A program made the position numbers and the translations under genes. The notes under the pieces are model-generated. The model made no database searches, was not told the origin of the DNA, and saw only the letters and a program-made list of their open reading frames with translations. From the NCBI RefSeq assembly GCF_002263515.1, contig NZ_CP022752.1:496001-560000 (forward strand): a DNA stretch of 64,000 nt. Reading direction: 5' to 3'. Position 1 is the first letter of the stretch, and every line of letters begins with the position of its first letter. The stretch comes from Actinopolyspora erythraea. GTDB lineage: Bacteria > Actinomycetota > Actinomycetes > Mycobacteriales > Pseudonocardiaceae. This document shows positions 55,952-64,000 of the stretch, piece after piece.

Positions 55952-57313
55952 TCACCGGTTTCCGGAACCGTCGTCGCCGAGCAGTGACTCCGCGATCTGA
56001 CCACCCCGGTCGAGTACTCGCATCGCCTCGTCCGCCTGGCCCTCGCCCTGGCCGGTACCGGATCCCGACGCCTGGTCCGAACGGTCGTTGGTGAACGCCT
56101 GCGAGGTCAGCCTCGGCAGCAGCTGCGACAGCAGCAGCGTGGACAGCCCCGACTGCTCACCGCCGCCGCCCCGCACGATGACGGGACGCGGCGCCCGCTC
56201 GGCGAGCTTCGCGCCCACCTCCAACCTGCGGCGGGCCAGCTCGTAGTGCAGCACGGCGCGGTTGTCGCGGTAGGACTGACCGAGCCGTTGCCGGGACTTC
56301 GCCTCGTTCTGCGCCTCGGTCAGGGTCGCCCTGCCGCGGGCCTCGATCTCCCACTGCGCCCGCTGCGCCTCGGTCTCCTGCTCCTCCAGTTGTCTCGCGA
56401 CGTCGCGTCGTGCCTGGTTGCGGGCCGCCTTCACCTCGACCAGCTTGGCGTCGCGGGTCTTCTTGGCCCGTTCGATCTCCATCAGCAGGTTGTCGATGCG
56501 CCGCTTGCGGGTCAGCTCCCACTCGCGTTCGTAGGCGCTGAGCTCCTTGGCGACCCGTTCCCGGGTGGCGAGGTGCTGCTGGTACTGGTCCGGCAGCTGC
56601 ACGTCGGGGATGTTGGCGCCGAGGATCCGCACGCCGTACTTGCTGAGCTGGCGGTTCAGGGTCGCCTGCATGTCCTCGACGTCGCTGCCGCGTAGTTCGT
56701 AGGCCTCCTCGGTGTGTACCTGCCTGCCGCGCTGCCGGATGGCGTCCTGCACCGCGCTGGACAGCACCGCGTCGAAGTTGCCCGCCCCGATCGTGCGCAC
56801 GAAGTCGACCGGATTGTCGATGCGGAACTTCAGGAAGAACTCGATGGCCTTCAGCGGGACGTCCTCGGAGGTGGGGCAGGCCGCGACCGGCGCGTTGTAC
56901 GGGATCTCCGTGGTGGTGTCCACGACGAACTCCACCTTGTCCCACGGCCACCACAGGTAGTGCCGACCGGGGGAGAGCGTGCCGGTGAACGCGCCGTAGC
57001 GACTGCGGATCCCGGTGGTTCCCTGTTCGATCTCCACGATCGAACCGCGCCACAGCGAGATCGCCGCGAGCACCAGCGCCACGACCGCGCCGATGCCGGT
57101 GACCACCGCCGTGAAGCCGCCGCTGAACGCGGCCGTCCCGGCCAGGTAGAGGGCGACGAACAGCAGTACCACCCAGCCGAGGCTCCGACTGTCCTTCGGG
57201 ATCACGACGGGAACGATCCTGCCCTCGTCACCACCGCGGATGAGTTCGCGGATCTTCGACCAGGGGGCGACCACATCGGTGATCTTGGAGAAGCTGCGTT
57301 GCTGGGTGGACAT
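55952..57313 (-). CDS. SPFH/Band-7 (flotillin-like) membrane protein B
   Basis: The 453-residue protein has two N-terminal membrane helices (LGWVVLLFVALYLAGTAAF and VVTGIGAVVALVLAAISLW), an SPFH domain (about 95-260: GTLSPGRHYLWWPWDKVEFVVDTTTEIPYNAPVAACPTSEDVPLKAIEFFLKFRI), a long coiled coil (about 265-385, rich in Glu/Arg/Ala) and a C-terminal tail. Such proteins form membrane microdomain scaffolds. The ATG overlaps the stop of the preceding gene in the sequence TGATG. Its partner is likewise SPFH, so the two probably form a hetero-oligomer. Confidence 0.8.
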   Translation of the reverse strand: MSTQQRSFSKITDVVAPWSKIRELIRGGDEGRIVPVVIPKDSRSLGWVVLLFVALYLAGTAAFSGGFTAVVTGIGAVVALVLAAISLWRGSIVEIEQGTTGIRSRYGAFTGTLSPGRHYLWWPWDKVEFVVDTTTEIPYNAPVAACPTSEDVPLKAIEFFLKFRIDNPVDFVRTIGAGNFDAVLSSAVQDAIRQRGRQVHTEEAYELRGSDVEDMQATLNRQLSKYGVRILGANIPDVQLPDQYQQHLATRERVAKELSAYEREWELTRKRRIDNLLMEIERAKKTRDAKLVEVKAARNQARRDVARQLEEQETEAQRAQWEIEARGRATLTEAQNEAKSRQRLGQSYRDNRAVLHYELARRRLEVGAKLAERAPRPVIVRGGGGEQSGLSTLLLSQLLPRLTSQAFTNDRSDQASGSGTGQGEGQADEAMRVLDRGGQIAESLLGDDGSGNR

Positions 57314-58974
57314 CACCGCTCACCTGCCTGGTGCCGCTCGTCGTCCCCGTCCGAGTCGCTGCCCGGGTCCCCGCCTTCCGCGGCGTCCGGGGTGAAGCTC
57401 TCAGCCGCGGGGGTGTGTACGTCGGTGTTCTCCGCCGCGGCGTCCGGTTCGGCATCAGCGGGCTCCCCGGCGGGTTCGGTGTGCCCTCCCTCGGCCAGCA
57501 ACTGCTCGATCTCGGACTCACGAGCGCTGATGCGTTCCTGGATCGCCTCGGTACGCCGCTGTATGGCGGCCACGTCCGTTTCGGAGAGCCCGGCGGCTCC
57601 GTCGGAGGTGCCGAGCATCCGCCGCGCCGCCGCCAGGTAGTCGACGTCGTCCTCGTCGCCGAGTGAGACGAGCACCGGCAGGTGCTCGGCGAGCCCCTCC
57701 AGCTTGTCGAGGACGTCCTTCTCGTAGTGGTACTCCAGGATCTCCGGGTTCTCCGCCGCGCTCACCGCCCGGATGTCCAGCGCCTGGGCCTCCAGCAGCG
57801 CGGAGTTGGCGTTGGCGGTGCTCTCCGCCTCCACGAAGCGTTGCCTGGCCTGCGCCTTGGCGCGGTTGGTCTCGCGTTCCAGGGCGGTGTCCATCTGCGC
57901 CTGGTAGCTGGCGATCTCGGCCCTGATCCCGGACAGGCTCTCGTTCATCGAGGCCAGTTCCTTGTTCAGGTCACCCTCGTCCTGCTCCTTGCGCAGGCTG
58001 AGCTCGTACTCGTAGGTGTAGGCGTCCTTGGCCATCCGAACCATCTCCGGTGCCGCCAGATCGGCCCGGTACTGCTGGCTGGACGGTTCGGCGTGGGTGA
58101 TGTTGGCGCTGGTCAGCCGCACGGCGGGCAGGAACTGCTCGTTCAGGCTGTCCAGCAGTTCCTGCGTGCTCTCCCCGACGAGGTCGTAGATGTCCTCCGC
58201 GCGCTGCTGGTAGATCAGGCTGCGGGTGACCTCGCTGACCGCGTTGGTCAGCTTGTCGGAGAATCCGGAGACCGCGCCGAGCGCGAACATGAACTGCGTC
58301 GGATCCTCGATGCGGAACTGCAGGAACAGGTCCACCGACGCCTTGATGCCACCTCGGGTGGGTGCCTCGCTGATCGGCGCGTTGAAGGGGTACTCCCGTG
58401 TCGTGTTCAGCACGTAGCTGACCTTCTTGCGCGGGTCGAGCAGTATCGTGCGGCCCGGCCCGACGGTGCGGTCGAGCTTGCTGAACTTGGTGATCATCGC
58501 CTGGCAGCCCTCCGGCACCATGACGATGCTGCTCCGGGCCCACAGCAGCAGCGCCAGGATCACCAGCAGCACCCAGACGTGCGGCCCGAACCACGCCGTG
58601 CCCAAGCCGGTGATCCGGCTCGCGACCAGGCCGATCACGGCGAGCAGCGCCAGTCCCAGCACCGGAAGCGCCAGGGCGGTGATCGCGCTGCGCTTGGGGA
58701 TCACGACGGGGCAGATGACGTTGACCCACTCCCCGTCGCCGCCGCGTTCCAGAGTCGTGTTGTTGACCAGCGCACCGATCTCGTCCATCGATGCGTTCCG
58801 CTGCTCGATCCGGGTGCCGGTCGAGCTGCCCTGTTCTCGTGCGGAGAGGAAGTCACCGGGGTCGATCGCGAACCCGCCGCCGGCCTCCTGGGCGGCCTCA
58901 CCGGCCGCTTCGGACACCCCCTGGCCCTCACTCATCGCGGACATGGCTTGACGCCCGGCCGCTGCTATGGTCAT
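57313..58974 (-). CDS. SPFH/Band-7 (flotillin-like) membrane protein A
   Basis: The 553-residue protein has a roughly 90-residue cytoplasmic N-terminus, two membrane helices (ALALPVLGLALLAVIGLVASRI and FGPHVWVLLVILALLLWA), an SPFH domain (about 150-310: SIVMVPEGCQAMITKFSKLDRTVGPGRTILLDPRKKVSYVLNTTREYPFNAPISEAPTRGG), a coiled coil (about 330-470) and an acidic, Asp/Glu-rich tail. It precedes protein B with overlapping stop and start. The ATG follows AAGGAGCGAGG. The two SPFH domains are homologous (TREYPFNAP against TTEIPYNAP), so this is an old tandem duplication. Confidence 0.82.
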   Translation of the reverse strand: MTIAAAGRQAMSAMSEGQGVSEAAGEAAQEAGGGFAIDPGDFLSAREQGSSTGTRIEQRNASMDEIGALVNNTTLERGGDGEWVNVICPVVIPKRSAITALALPVLGLALLAVIGLVASRITGLGTAWFGPHVWVLLVILALLLWARSSIVMVPEGCQAMITKFSKLDRTVGPGRTILLDPRKKVSYVLNTTREYPFNAPISEAPTRGGIKASVDLFLQFRIEDPTQFMFALGAVSGFSDKLTNAVSEVTRSLIYQQRAEDIYDLVGESTQELLDSLNEQFLPAVRLTSANITHAEPSSQQYRADLAAPEMVRMAKDAYTYEYELSLRKEQDEGDLNKELASMNESLSGIRAEIASYQAQMDTALERETNRAKAQARQRFVEAESTANANSALLEAQALDIRAVSAAENPEILEYHYEKDVLDKLEGLAEHLPVLVSLGDEDDVDYLAAARRMLGTSDGAAGLSETDVAAIQRRTEAIQERISARESEIEQLLAEGGHTEPAGEPADAEPDAAAENTDVHTPAAESFTPDAAEGGDPGSDSDGDDERHQAGER

Positions 58975-59369
58975 GCGCCTCGCTCCTTAAGAGCTCGTTG
59001 TCGAAAATGCTCGCCCGGGCGATCGGAAGACTGTCTCGCCGAGGTTGATCGCCCGAGCCCACGAACCACTTCGCGGGATTCGTCGTAACCACGAAACCGT
59101 CCACGTTCGAGAGTCGCGGCAGCGCGCCGGCCACCGCCGAGGTCGTGGTGTCGTCGTCGTGAGGCGGCAAGAGGTTATCGCATCCGGCGCCCGTGGTGTG
59201 GCGGTTCGGTGACATCCGGGCGAGAGGACCGGCCTCCCGCGTCGCGCGCCGCTCCGTTTCGCCGGGAATGCCGCGATCGCCTTCCGAGTGTTCGGGGAAC
59301 GCGGCGTTCTCCCCGGTGAAGAACGTTTTCGAGCCACGGGCTCCGGTGGAGCCGGTCGGCCCCACCGGC

Positions 59370-60437
59370 TCAGCCGGGCATGACGTCGTGAACCCGCCGC
59401 AGCCGCTCGAGCCAGCGGTGCTGCGTCTCCGCGGTGGGCGTGGCCGCGGCCACCAGGGCGGGGGAGGGCGCGGGGGCGTGGCGCGGTACCGGCAGCCACC
59501 CGTCGACGGGAAGCAGTGGCTCGCTGACCATGTCGCCGTCCAGCAGCGCGACCGTGCCCAGCCCGCAGGCGAACGGCAGTTCCGGTAACGAGCCGGCCAG
59601 CGCGAGTTGGGCGGCGAGCCCGACGCTGCTCTCGACGGCAGAGGAAACCACGCAGGGCAGCCCGCAGGCCTCGGCCACCCGCAACGCGCGCCGGACCCCG
59701 CCCAGCGGAGCGGCCTTGATCACCGCCACGTCGGCCGCCTCCGCGACCGCCACCCGGAGCGGGTCCTCGGCCCGCCGGATCGATTCATCGGCGGCTATGC
59801 GCACGTCCACCCGGCGCCGGACGGCCGCCAGCTCCGCCACGCTCGCGCAGGGCTGTTCGACGTACTCCAACCCGCCCGCGGCGCGGTCCAGCTCGCGTGT
59901 TCGCCGCACCGCGGTGTCGGTGTCCCAGGCTGCGTTGGCGTCCACCCGGATCGCCCCGGAGCTCCCGAGGGCCGCACGCACCGCCCTCACCCGTTCGATG
60001 TCGGCCGATTCCGGTTGCCCGGCCTCGGCGACCTTGACCTTCGCGGTGCGGCAACCGGACTCGGCCGCGATCCGGTGCGCCCGTTCCGGTTCGACCGCCG
60101 GAACGGTGCAGTTGATCGGCACGGCGTCCCGCACCGGCTCGGGCCAGCCTTCGAAACAGCTCTCCAGGGCCGTGCGCAGCCACGGCGTCGATTCCCGGTC
60201 CGAGTAGTCCTCGAAGGGGCAGAACTCGCCCCATCCGGCCGGGCCGCTGAGCAGCACACCCTGCCGGGTGGTGACTCCACGGAATCTGGTACGCATCGGC
60301 AGGCTGTAGACACGTACCGCGTCGAGCTCGGCCAGGTCGAGCTTGCCATTGGTGGAGCGCATGCCATCGATCCTGGCACGTGCGTACCAATCGGGGGCAG
60401 GGGTCGTTCGCAAGACCACATGGTCGGTGGTGGTCAT
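59370..60437 (-). CDS. menC: o-Succinylbenzoate synthase
   Basis: This enolase-superfamily enzyme dehydrates SHCHC to o-succinylbenzoate in menaquinone synthesis. The 355-residue protein has GWGEFCPFEDYSD, KVKVAEAG with the catalytic KxK, then metal ligands in RVDANAAWD, YVEQPC and IAADES, and VIKAAPLGG with the second catalytic lysine. The ATG at 60437 starts a 27-residue leader (MTTTDHVVLRTTPAPDWYARARIDGM) that may not be part of the protein; M26 is an alternative start. No other men genes are adjacent. Confidence 0.92.
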   Translation of the reverse strand: MTTTDHVVLRTTPAPDWYARARIDGMRSTNGKLDLAELDAVRVYSLPMRTRFRGVTTRQGVLLSGPAGWGEFCPFEDYSDRESTPWLRTALESCFEGWPEPVRDAVPINCTVPAVEPERAHRIAAESGCRTAKVKVAEAGQPESADIERVRAVRAALGSSGAIRVDANAAWDTDTAVRRTRELDRAAGGLEYVEQPCASVAELAAVRRRVDVRIAADESIRRAEDPLRVAVAEAADVAVIKAAPLGGVRRALRVAEACGLPCVVSSAVESSVGLAAQLALAGSLPELPFACGLGTVALLDGDMVSEPLLPVDGWLPVPRHAPAPSPALVAAATPTAETQHRWLERLRRVHDVMPG

Positions 60438-60489
60438 CGCCGAGCGCTGGTAGTGCGTTGTCGGGTCGGGGTGTCTCCGTCGGAGGTGG

Positions 60490-60657
60490 TACCTCGCCGG
60501 TGTTTCTCGGCGCTCCCGGCGCCGAAACGCCCACTCACGCGGCCCGCATCACCGCGGGTTCTCTCGTGGTGCTCTCGCGAGGAAGGCCCGACGTGGCGTA
60601 GTACCCACCCGATGTCGGGCCTCCACCGGAGCGAGAGCCCGCGAGAGGTTCCGCCAT
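60490..60657 (-). repeat. Dispersed hairpin element, copy 4
   Basis: In reverse orientation, the stems are CTCTCG (60561)/CGAGAG (60642), GCTCTCGC (60571)/GCGAGAGC (60631) and GGCCCGAC (60585)/GTCGGGCC (60614). The inner loop on the minus strand is TCGGGTGGGTACTACGCCAC, close to the other copies. A second hairpin (TTCGGCGC/GCGCCGAGAA) follows, as in copies 2 and 3. It lies between menC and the second SUFU gene. Confidence 0.87.
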
Positions 60658-60705
60658 CCGAGCACGGCGAAAACCGCGCCGACAAAAAAGTCCCGAGCGG
60701 TGCGC

Positions 60706-61302
60706 TCAGGCCACGCTCGGCCTGCCGATGTCGAAGACGTCGACCTCGAAGCGGGCCCACTGCTGGCGCAGCGCGGCCACCCCCCGGTCGAGCGCGAAGT
60801 TCAGCTCGCCCAGGGTCACCGGCAGCAGCGTGAACACCTGCAGCTGTTCCACTCCCTGCGAGTCGGTGAACCTGGTGAACTCGGGCGGGAACAGCGGGTG
60901 CCCCCCGGCGAGCAGCGCGTGGAACTCGGTGCCCGCCAGCAGCGGTTTGTCGTTCGGCACGATCTGGTCCGGGACCAGATGCGTGCCGTTGTTCACCAGC
61001 AGTTCCGCCGAGATGTCCACCAGGTAGCGGGCGGCCTCGGCCTGCTCCCGGTAGACCGTGCACGCGAGTTCCTGGGCGGGTTCGGCGCCGATCGGCTGGA
61101 AACGCAGCCCGGAGCTGATCACCGAGCTGAGGTGGTACTCGTCGAGGTGGAAGAACACCAGTCCGTAACCGCGGTCGGGACCGTGCACGTTCGGCGGTTC
61201 CGCCTCGGAGGGCGTTCCCGCGTAACGTTCCAGGTTCTCGGCCAACCCGACGAACCGGTGCGCCCCGCCTATCGAGGGCGTCGCGTTGTTCCCGGTGCTC
61301 AC
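60706..61302 (-). CDS. Suppressor-of-fused (SUFU) domain protein 2
   Basis: The 198-residue protein is a paralogue of the one at 37.1 kb: GLVFFHLDEYHLSSVISSGLRFQPIGAE, ELACTVYREQAEAARYLVDISAELLVNNGTHLVPDQIVPND, LLAGTEFHALLAGGHPLFPPEF and TLLPVTLGELNFALDRGVAALRQQW. In bacteria this fold is best known from immunity proteins of polymorphic toxin systems. The GTG start follows GGAGGCCAGGA. No toxin gene lies beside it; XPB is upstream and menC downstream, on the same strand. Confidence 0.75.
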   Translation of the reverse strand: MSTGNNATPSIGGAHRFVGLAENLERYAGTPSEAEPPNVHGPDRGYGLVFFHLDEYHLSSVISSGLRFQPIGAEPAQELACTVYREQAEAARYLVDISAELLVNNGTHLVPDQIVPNDKPLLAGTEFHALLAGGHPLFPPEFTRFTDSQGVEQLQVFTLLPVTLGELNFALDRGVAALRQQWARFEVDVFDIGRPSVA

Positions 61303-61469
61303 TCCTGGCCTCCAGCGATGTCCGGTACGGGTGGTGTCTGCCGTGGGCGCCGCGGTGGGAGCGGCCCACCGCGGACCGCCTGTGACCTCCGCGCGGTCGG
61401 GCGCCGAACCGGTGGGTCCGGCGACACGGCCGGTGCCCCGGAGGGAACCCGAGCCCCTCGGCGGGGCGC

Positions 61470-63134
61470 TCAACCGTCCGCGTCGGTGACGGCGGGTCCC
61501 AGCAGGTCCTCGGAGTCCACTATCCGGTAGGCATAGCCCTGCTCGGTGAGGAAGCGTTGCCGGTGTGCAGCGTAGTCGGTGTCCAGGGTGTCCCTGGCGA
61601 CCACCGAGTAGAAGTGCGCCTGGCCCCCTTCCGCCTTCGGGCGCAGCAGCCTGCCCAGCCGCTGGGCCTCCTCCTGTCGTGAGCCGAACGTACCGGACAC
61701 CTGCACGGCCACCGAAGCCTCCGGCAGGTCGATCGAGAAGTTGGCGACCTTCGAGACCACCAGGCGGTTGATCTCGCCGCGCCTGAAGGACTCGTAGAGG
61801 GCCTCCCGCTCCCGGTTCCTGGTCGACCCCTCGATGATCGGTGCGTCGAGCTCCCGCCCCAGTTCGTGCAGCTGCTCGAGGTAGGCGCCGATCACGAGCG
61901 TGGGTTCGTCCGGGTGGCGGTCCAGGATCGCGCGCACCACCGAGGACTTGGTGCGGGCCGTCGCGCACACCTTGTAACGGTCCTCCGCCTCGGCGGTGGC
62001 GTACTCGATGCGCTCGTTCTCGGTCAGCGTCACCCGCACCTCGGCGCAGTCGGCGGGGGCGATCCAGCCCTGCGACTCGATCTCCTTCCACGGCGCGTCG
62101 AACCGCTTGGGGCCGATCAACGAGAACACGTCACCCTCGCGGCCGTCCTCGCGCACCAGGGTGGCGGTCAGGCCGAGCCGACGCCTGGACTGCAGGTCCG
62201 CTGTCATCCGGAACACCGGGGCGGGCAGCAGGTGCACCTCGTCGTAGACGATCAGCCCCCAGTCCCTGGAGTCGAACAGGTCGAGGTGCTGGTACTCGCC
62301 CTTGGACTTGCGGGTGATCACCTGGTAGGTGGCGATGGTGACGGGGCGGATCTGCTTCTGCTCACCGGAGTACTCGCCGATCTCCTCCTCGGTCAGCGAG
62401 GTCCGCTCCACCAGTTCCCGCTTCCACTGCCTGCCCGCGACGGTGTTGGTTACCAGGATGAGGGTGGTGGCTCCGGCCTCGGCCATGGCGGCGGCGCCGA
62501 CCAGAGTCTTGCCCGCGCCGCAGGGCAGCACGACGACCCCCGAACCGCCCGCCCAGAAGGAGTCCACGGCCTGCCGCTGGTAGTCGCGCAGCTGCCAGCC
62601 GTGCTGCTCCAGCGAGATCGGGTGGGCCTCGCCGTCCACGTAACCGGCCAGGTCCTCGGCGGGCCAGCCGAGCTTGAGCAGGGTCTGCTTGAGCCTGCCG
62701 CGTTCGCTGGGGTGCACCACCACGGTGTCGTCGTCCAGCCGCGTCCCCACCATGGGTTTGACCTTCTTGCTGCGCAGCACCTCTTCGAGCACGGCGCGGT
62801 CGCGCGCGACCAGCACCAGCCCGTGCGCCGGGTCGTTGGACAGTTCGAGCCTGCCGTAGCGGCCCATCGTCTCCACGATGTCGACCAGCAGTGGTTGCGG
62901 GACCGGGTAACGGGAGTTGTTGACCAGGGCGTCGACCACCTGTTCGGGGTCGTGCCCGGCGGCGCGCGCGTTCCACAGCGCCAGTGGTGTCACCCGGTAG
63001 GTGTGGATGTGCTCCGGTGCTCGTTCCAGCTCGGCGAACGGTGCGATCGCCGTCCGGGCCTCCTCGGCCCCGGGGTGGTCGATCTCCAGTAGGACGGTCT
63101 TGTCCGATTGGACGATCAGCGGTCCGTCAGTCAC
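61470..63134 (-). CDS. XPB/Rad25-type DNA helicase
   Basis: The 554-residue superfamily-2 helicase has an N-terminal damage-recognition/helical region (about 1-175), then LPCGAGKTLVGAAAMAEAG (Walker A), LVTNTVAGRQWKREL, YQVITRK, IVYDEVHLLPA (DEVH box), LGLTATLVREDG, and the C-terminal domain with VIGAYLEQLHELG, VSKVANFSIDLPEASVAVQVSGTFGSRQEEAQRLGRLLRPK. The RED and thumb-type elements (LVREDG) mark it as XPB. Actinobacterial XPB unwinds DNA 3' to 5' and is linked to repair; it pairs with Bax1-like nucleases in archaea, but none is adjacent here. Starts at GTG. Confidence 0.93.
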   Translation of the reverse strand: MTDGPLIVQSDKTVLLEIDHPGAEEARTAIAPFAELERAPEHIHTYRVTPLALWNARAAGHDPEQVVDALVNNSRYPVPQPLLVDIVETMGRYGRLELSNDPAHGLVLVARDRAVLEEVLRSKKVKPMVGTRLDDDTVVVHPSERGRLKQTLLKLGWPAEDLAGYVDGEAHPISLEQHGWQLRDYQRQAVDSFWAGGSGVVVLPCGAGKTLVGAAAMAEAGATTLILVTNTVAGRQWKRELVERTSLTEEEIGEYSGEQKQIRPVTIATYQVITRKSKGEYQHLDLFDSRDWGLIVYDEVHLLPAPVFRMTADLQSRRRLGLTATLVREDGREGDVFSLIGPKRFDAPWKEIESQGWIAPADCAEVRVTLTENERIEYATAEAEDRYKVCATARTKSSVVRAILDRHPDEPTLVIGAYLEQLHELGRELDAPIIEGSTRNREREALYESFRRGEINRLVVSKVANFSIDLPEASVAVQVSGTFGSRQEEAQRLGRLLRPKAEGGQAHFYSVVARDTLDTDYAAHRQRFLTEQGYAYRIVDSEDLLGPAVTDADG

Positions 63135-63526
63135 GTGCTTGCTCCCGGCTGAACTGGCTCGGTGCTGGTGCGCGGTTCGTCGTCACCCGGCTGCGCGGTG
63201 GTGGACGCCCAGCCGGTTCCGGAAACGGCGGGCCCCCGCCGAGTATTCCACCGGCGGTGGAGGGACCGCGGTGTCGCGTGCCACGGTGCTCCGCTGTCGG
63301 AGCTCCGGCGGCGACCTCGCGGGAGATCGGCTTCCCCGTGCCAGAGCCGGATCGACACGTATCGCCACCTCTCGGGACGCACCGTTTCCGACCGGGCAAA
63401 ACTCAGATTGCGGCGAGGTTCCATTGCGGCAACACTCGCCCGATTCGCCGGAATGAGCCCCCAACTACGGCGCTTGGTCCAGTACGTTTTTCGTCCGAAC
63501 GAGTGAAAGCTATCGAAGAGGACGGC
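63135..63526. other. Intergenic region, no gene seen
   Basis: This divergent spacer between the XPB and membrane-protein genes must carry both promoters. I see no RNA gene and no coding sequence with good third-position bias. Confidence 0.55.
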
Positions 63527-64000
63527 GTGAGTACTCCACCGCAAACACCGGACCCGGACGAACAGCCCGAACAGGAGCGGGCGGAAGAGCAACAACCGGC
63601 CCCCCAGCAGGAGGGGGGCAGGCGCGGCAAGTCGCTGGTGGTCACGCTCACCACACTCGGAGTGGCCGTACTACTCGGAGTGGCCGGGGTGCTCGCCTTC
63701 GGTCCGTTCCGCTCGAACATCACCGAAGCCGCCTCCAACTACTTCGGCCCCGATTTCGAGAAGGGCGACTGCCTGAACCTGGTCGACGCGCGGTTGACCG
63801 ACTTCGAGGAGGAGAAGGTCGAGTGCGGTTCCGACGCCTCGGACTACGAGATCGTCAAGCACCTGACGGGCGACGCGAAGTGCTCGGACGACCGCGCCTA
63901 CGAGGTGCTGACCGTCGACAGCGACACCTACTGCATGGTCCTGGACGTGACCACCGATGACTGCCTGTGGGTCCAGGGGGAGAAGTACCTCGACACGAAG
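63527..64000 (+). CDS. Membrane-anchored protein with extracytoplasmic Cys-rich domain (3' end outside the window)
   Basis: The first 158 residues are visible. An acidic Pro/Gln/Glu-rich cytoplasmic N-terminus (MSTPPQTPDPDEQPEQERAEE) is followed by one membrane helix (SLVVTLTTLGVAVLLGVAGVLAF) and an extracellular domain with regularly spaced cysteines (GDCLNL, VECGS, AKCSDD, TYCMV, DDCLWV). The pattern resembles the LppU/SCO3897 family of unassigned actinobacterial envelope proteins. The GTG follows GAAGAGGAC. The reading frame runs through the window end, so length and C-terminus are unknown. Confidence 0.72.
   Translation, partial: MSTPPQTPDPDEQPEQERAEEQQPAPQQEGGRRGKSLVVTLTTLGVAVLLGVAGVLAFGPFRSNITEAASNYFGPDFEKGDCLNLVDARLTDFEEEKVECGSDASDYEIVKHLTGDAKCSDDRAYEVLTVDSDTYCMVLDVTTDDCLWVQGEKYLDTK

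Overview
The window is GC-rich chromosomal DNA of an actinomycete. Gene content and order point to the Pseudonocardiales/Actinopolysporales side of the class, with Mycobacterium as a more distant relative. The evidence is a DasR-type GntR regulator, a streptogrisin-type protease, a groEL ending in a Gly-Met tail behind two CIRCE operators, and a core order thiE-thiO-thiS-thiG / thiD / thiC / def / DUF3263 / LytR_C / CDC48-like ATPase / pssA / psd / moeA / groEL. As I recall it, that order matches Rv0414c to Rv0440 of M. tuberculosis. I cannot name the genus from sequence alone.

Layout. 0.1-4.6 kb: dasR-like regulator, threonine dehydratase-like enzyme, a membrane protein and a secreted trypsin-fold protease. 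4.9-16.8 kb: thiamine block (thiE; TPP riboswitch-thiO-thiS-thiG; thiD; thiC behind a second TPP riboswitch). It is interrupted by an excisionase-like antitoxin/PIN toxin pair, a frameshifted ABC permease, a FUSC-type membrane protein and a vapBC pair. 17-25 kb: broken Uma2 gene, def, DUF3263 and LytR_C proteins, CDC48-like ATPase, CDF exporter, pssA and psd (phosphatidylethanolamine branch). 25.7-34.3 kb: a membrane protein resembling an inactive M48 protease, moeA, an AIM24 protein, a cold-shock protein, a Ser/Thr kinase and groEL. 34.5-43.4 kb: GH84 lipoprotein, PspC, a SUFU protein, MoxR ATPase, a second cold-shock gene, about 1.4 kb with no convincing gene, small unknown genes and an SGNH esterase. 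43.7-55.9 kb: cysteine dioxygenase-like enzyme, purU, a VWA protein, a heavily frameshifted xdhC, lexA, a second antitoxin/PIN pair, then coxS-coxL-coxM-coxG of a form II CO-dehydrogenase-like molybdenum hydroxylase. 56-64 kb: a tandem pair of SPFH proteins, menC, a second SUFU protein, an XPB-type helicase and a membrane protein cut by the window end.

How the genes fit together. The thi genes supply HMP-P (thiC, thiD) and the thiazole (thiO, thiS, thiG), joined by thiE. moeA makes the cofactor used by the cox enzyme, whose maturation factors (MoxR, VWA, XdhC) lie in separate pieces upstream. DasR and the GH84 enzyme both concern N-acetylglucosamine use.

Most unusual signals. (1) A dispersed hairpin element is present in at least five intergenic copies. 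Its stems change together while the loop is kept. (2) The two antitoxin/PIN pairs share one design: an excisionase-type HTH antitoxin, a PIN toxin, and four 9-bp iterons in the promoter. Each pair is bracketed by its own 86-94 bp direct repeat, and the first repeat is a copy of the 3' end of thiG. Together they look like an undescribed mobile toxin-antitoxin unit.
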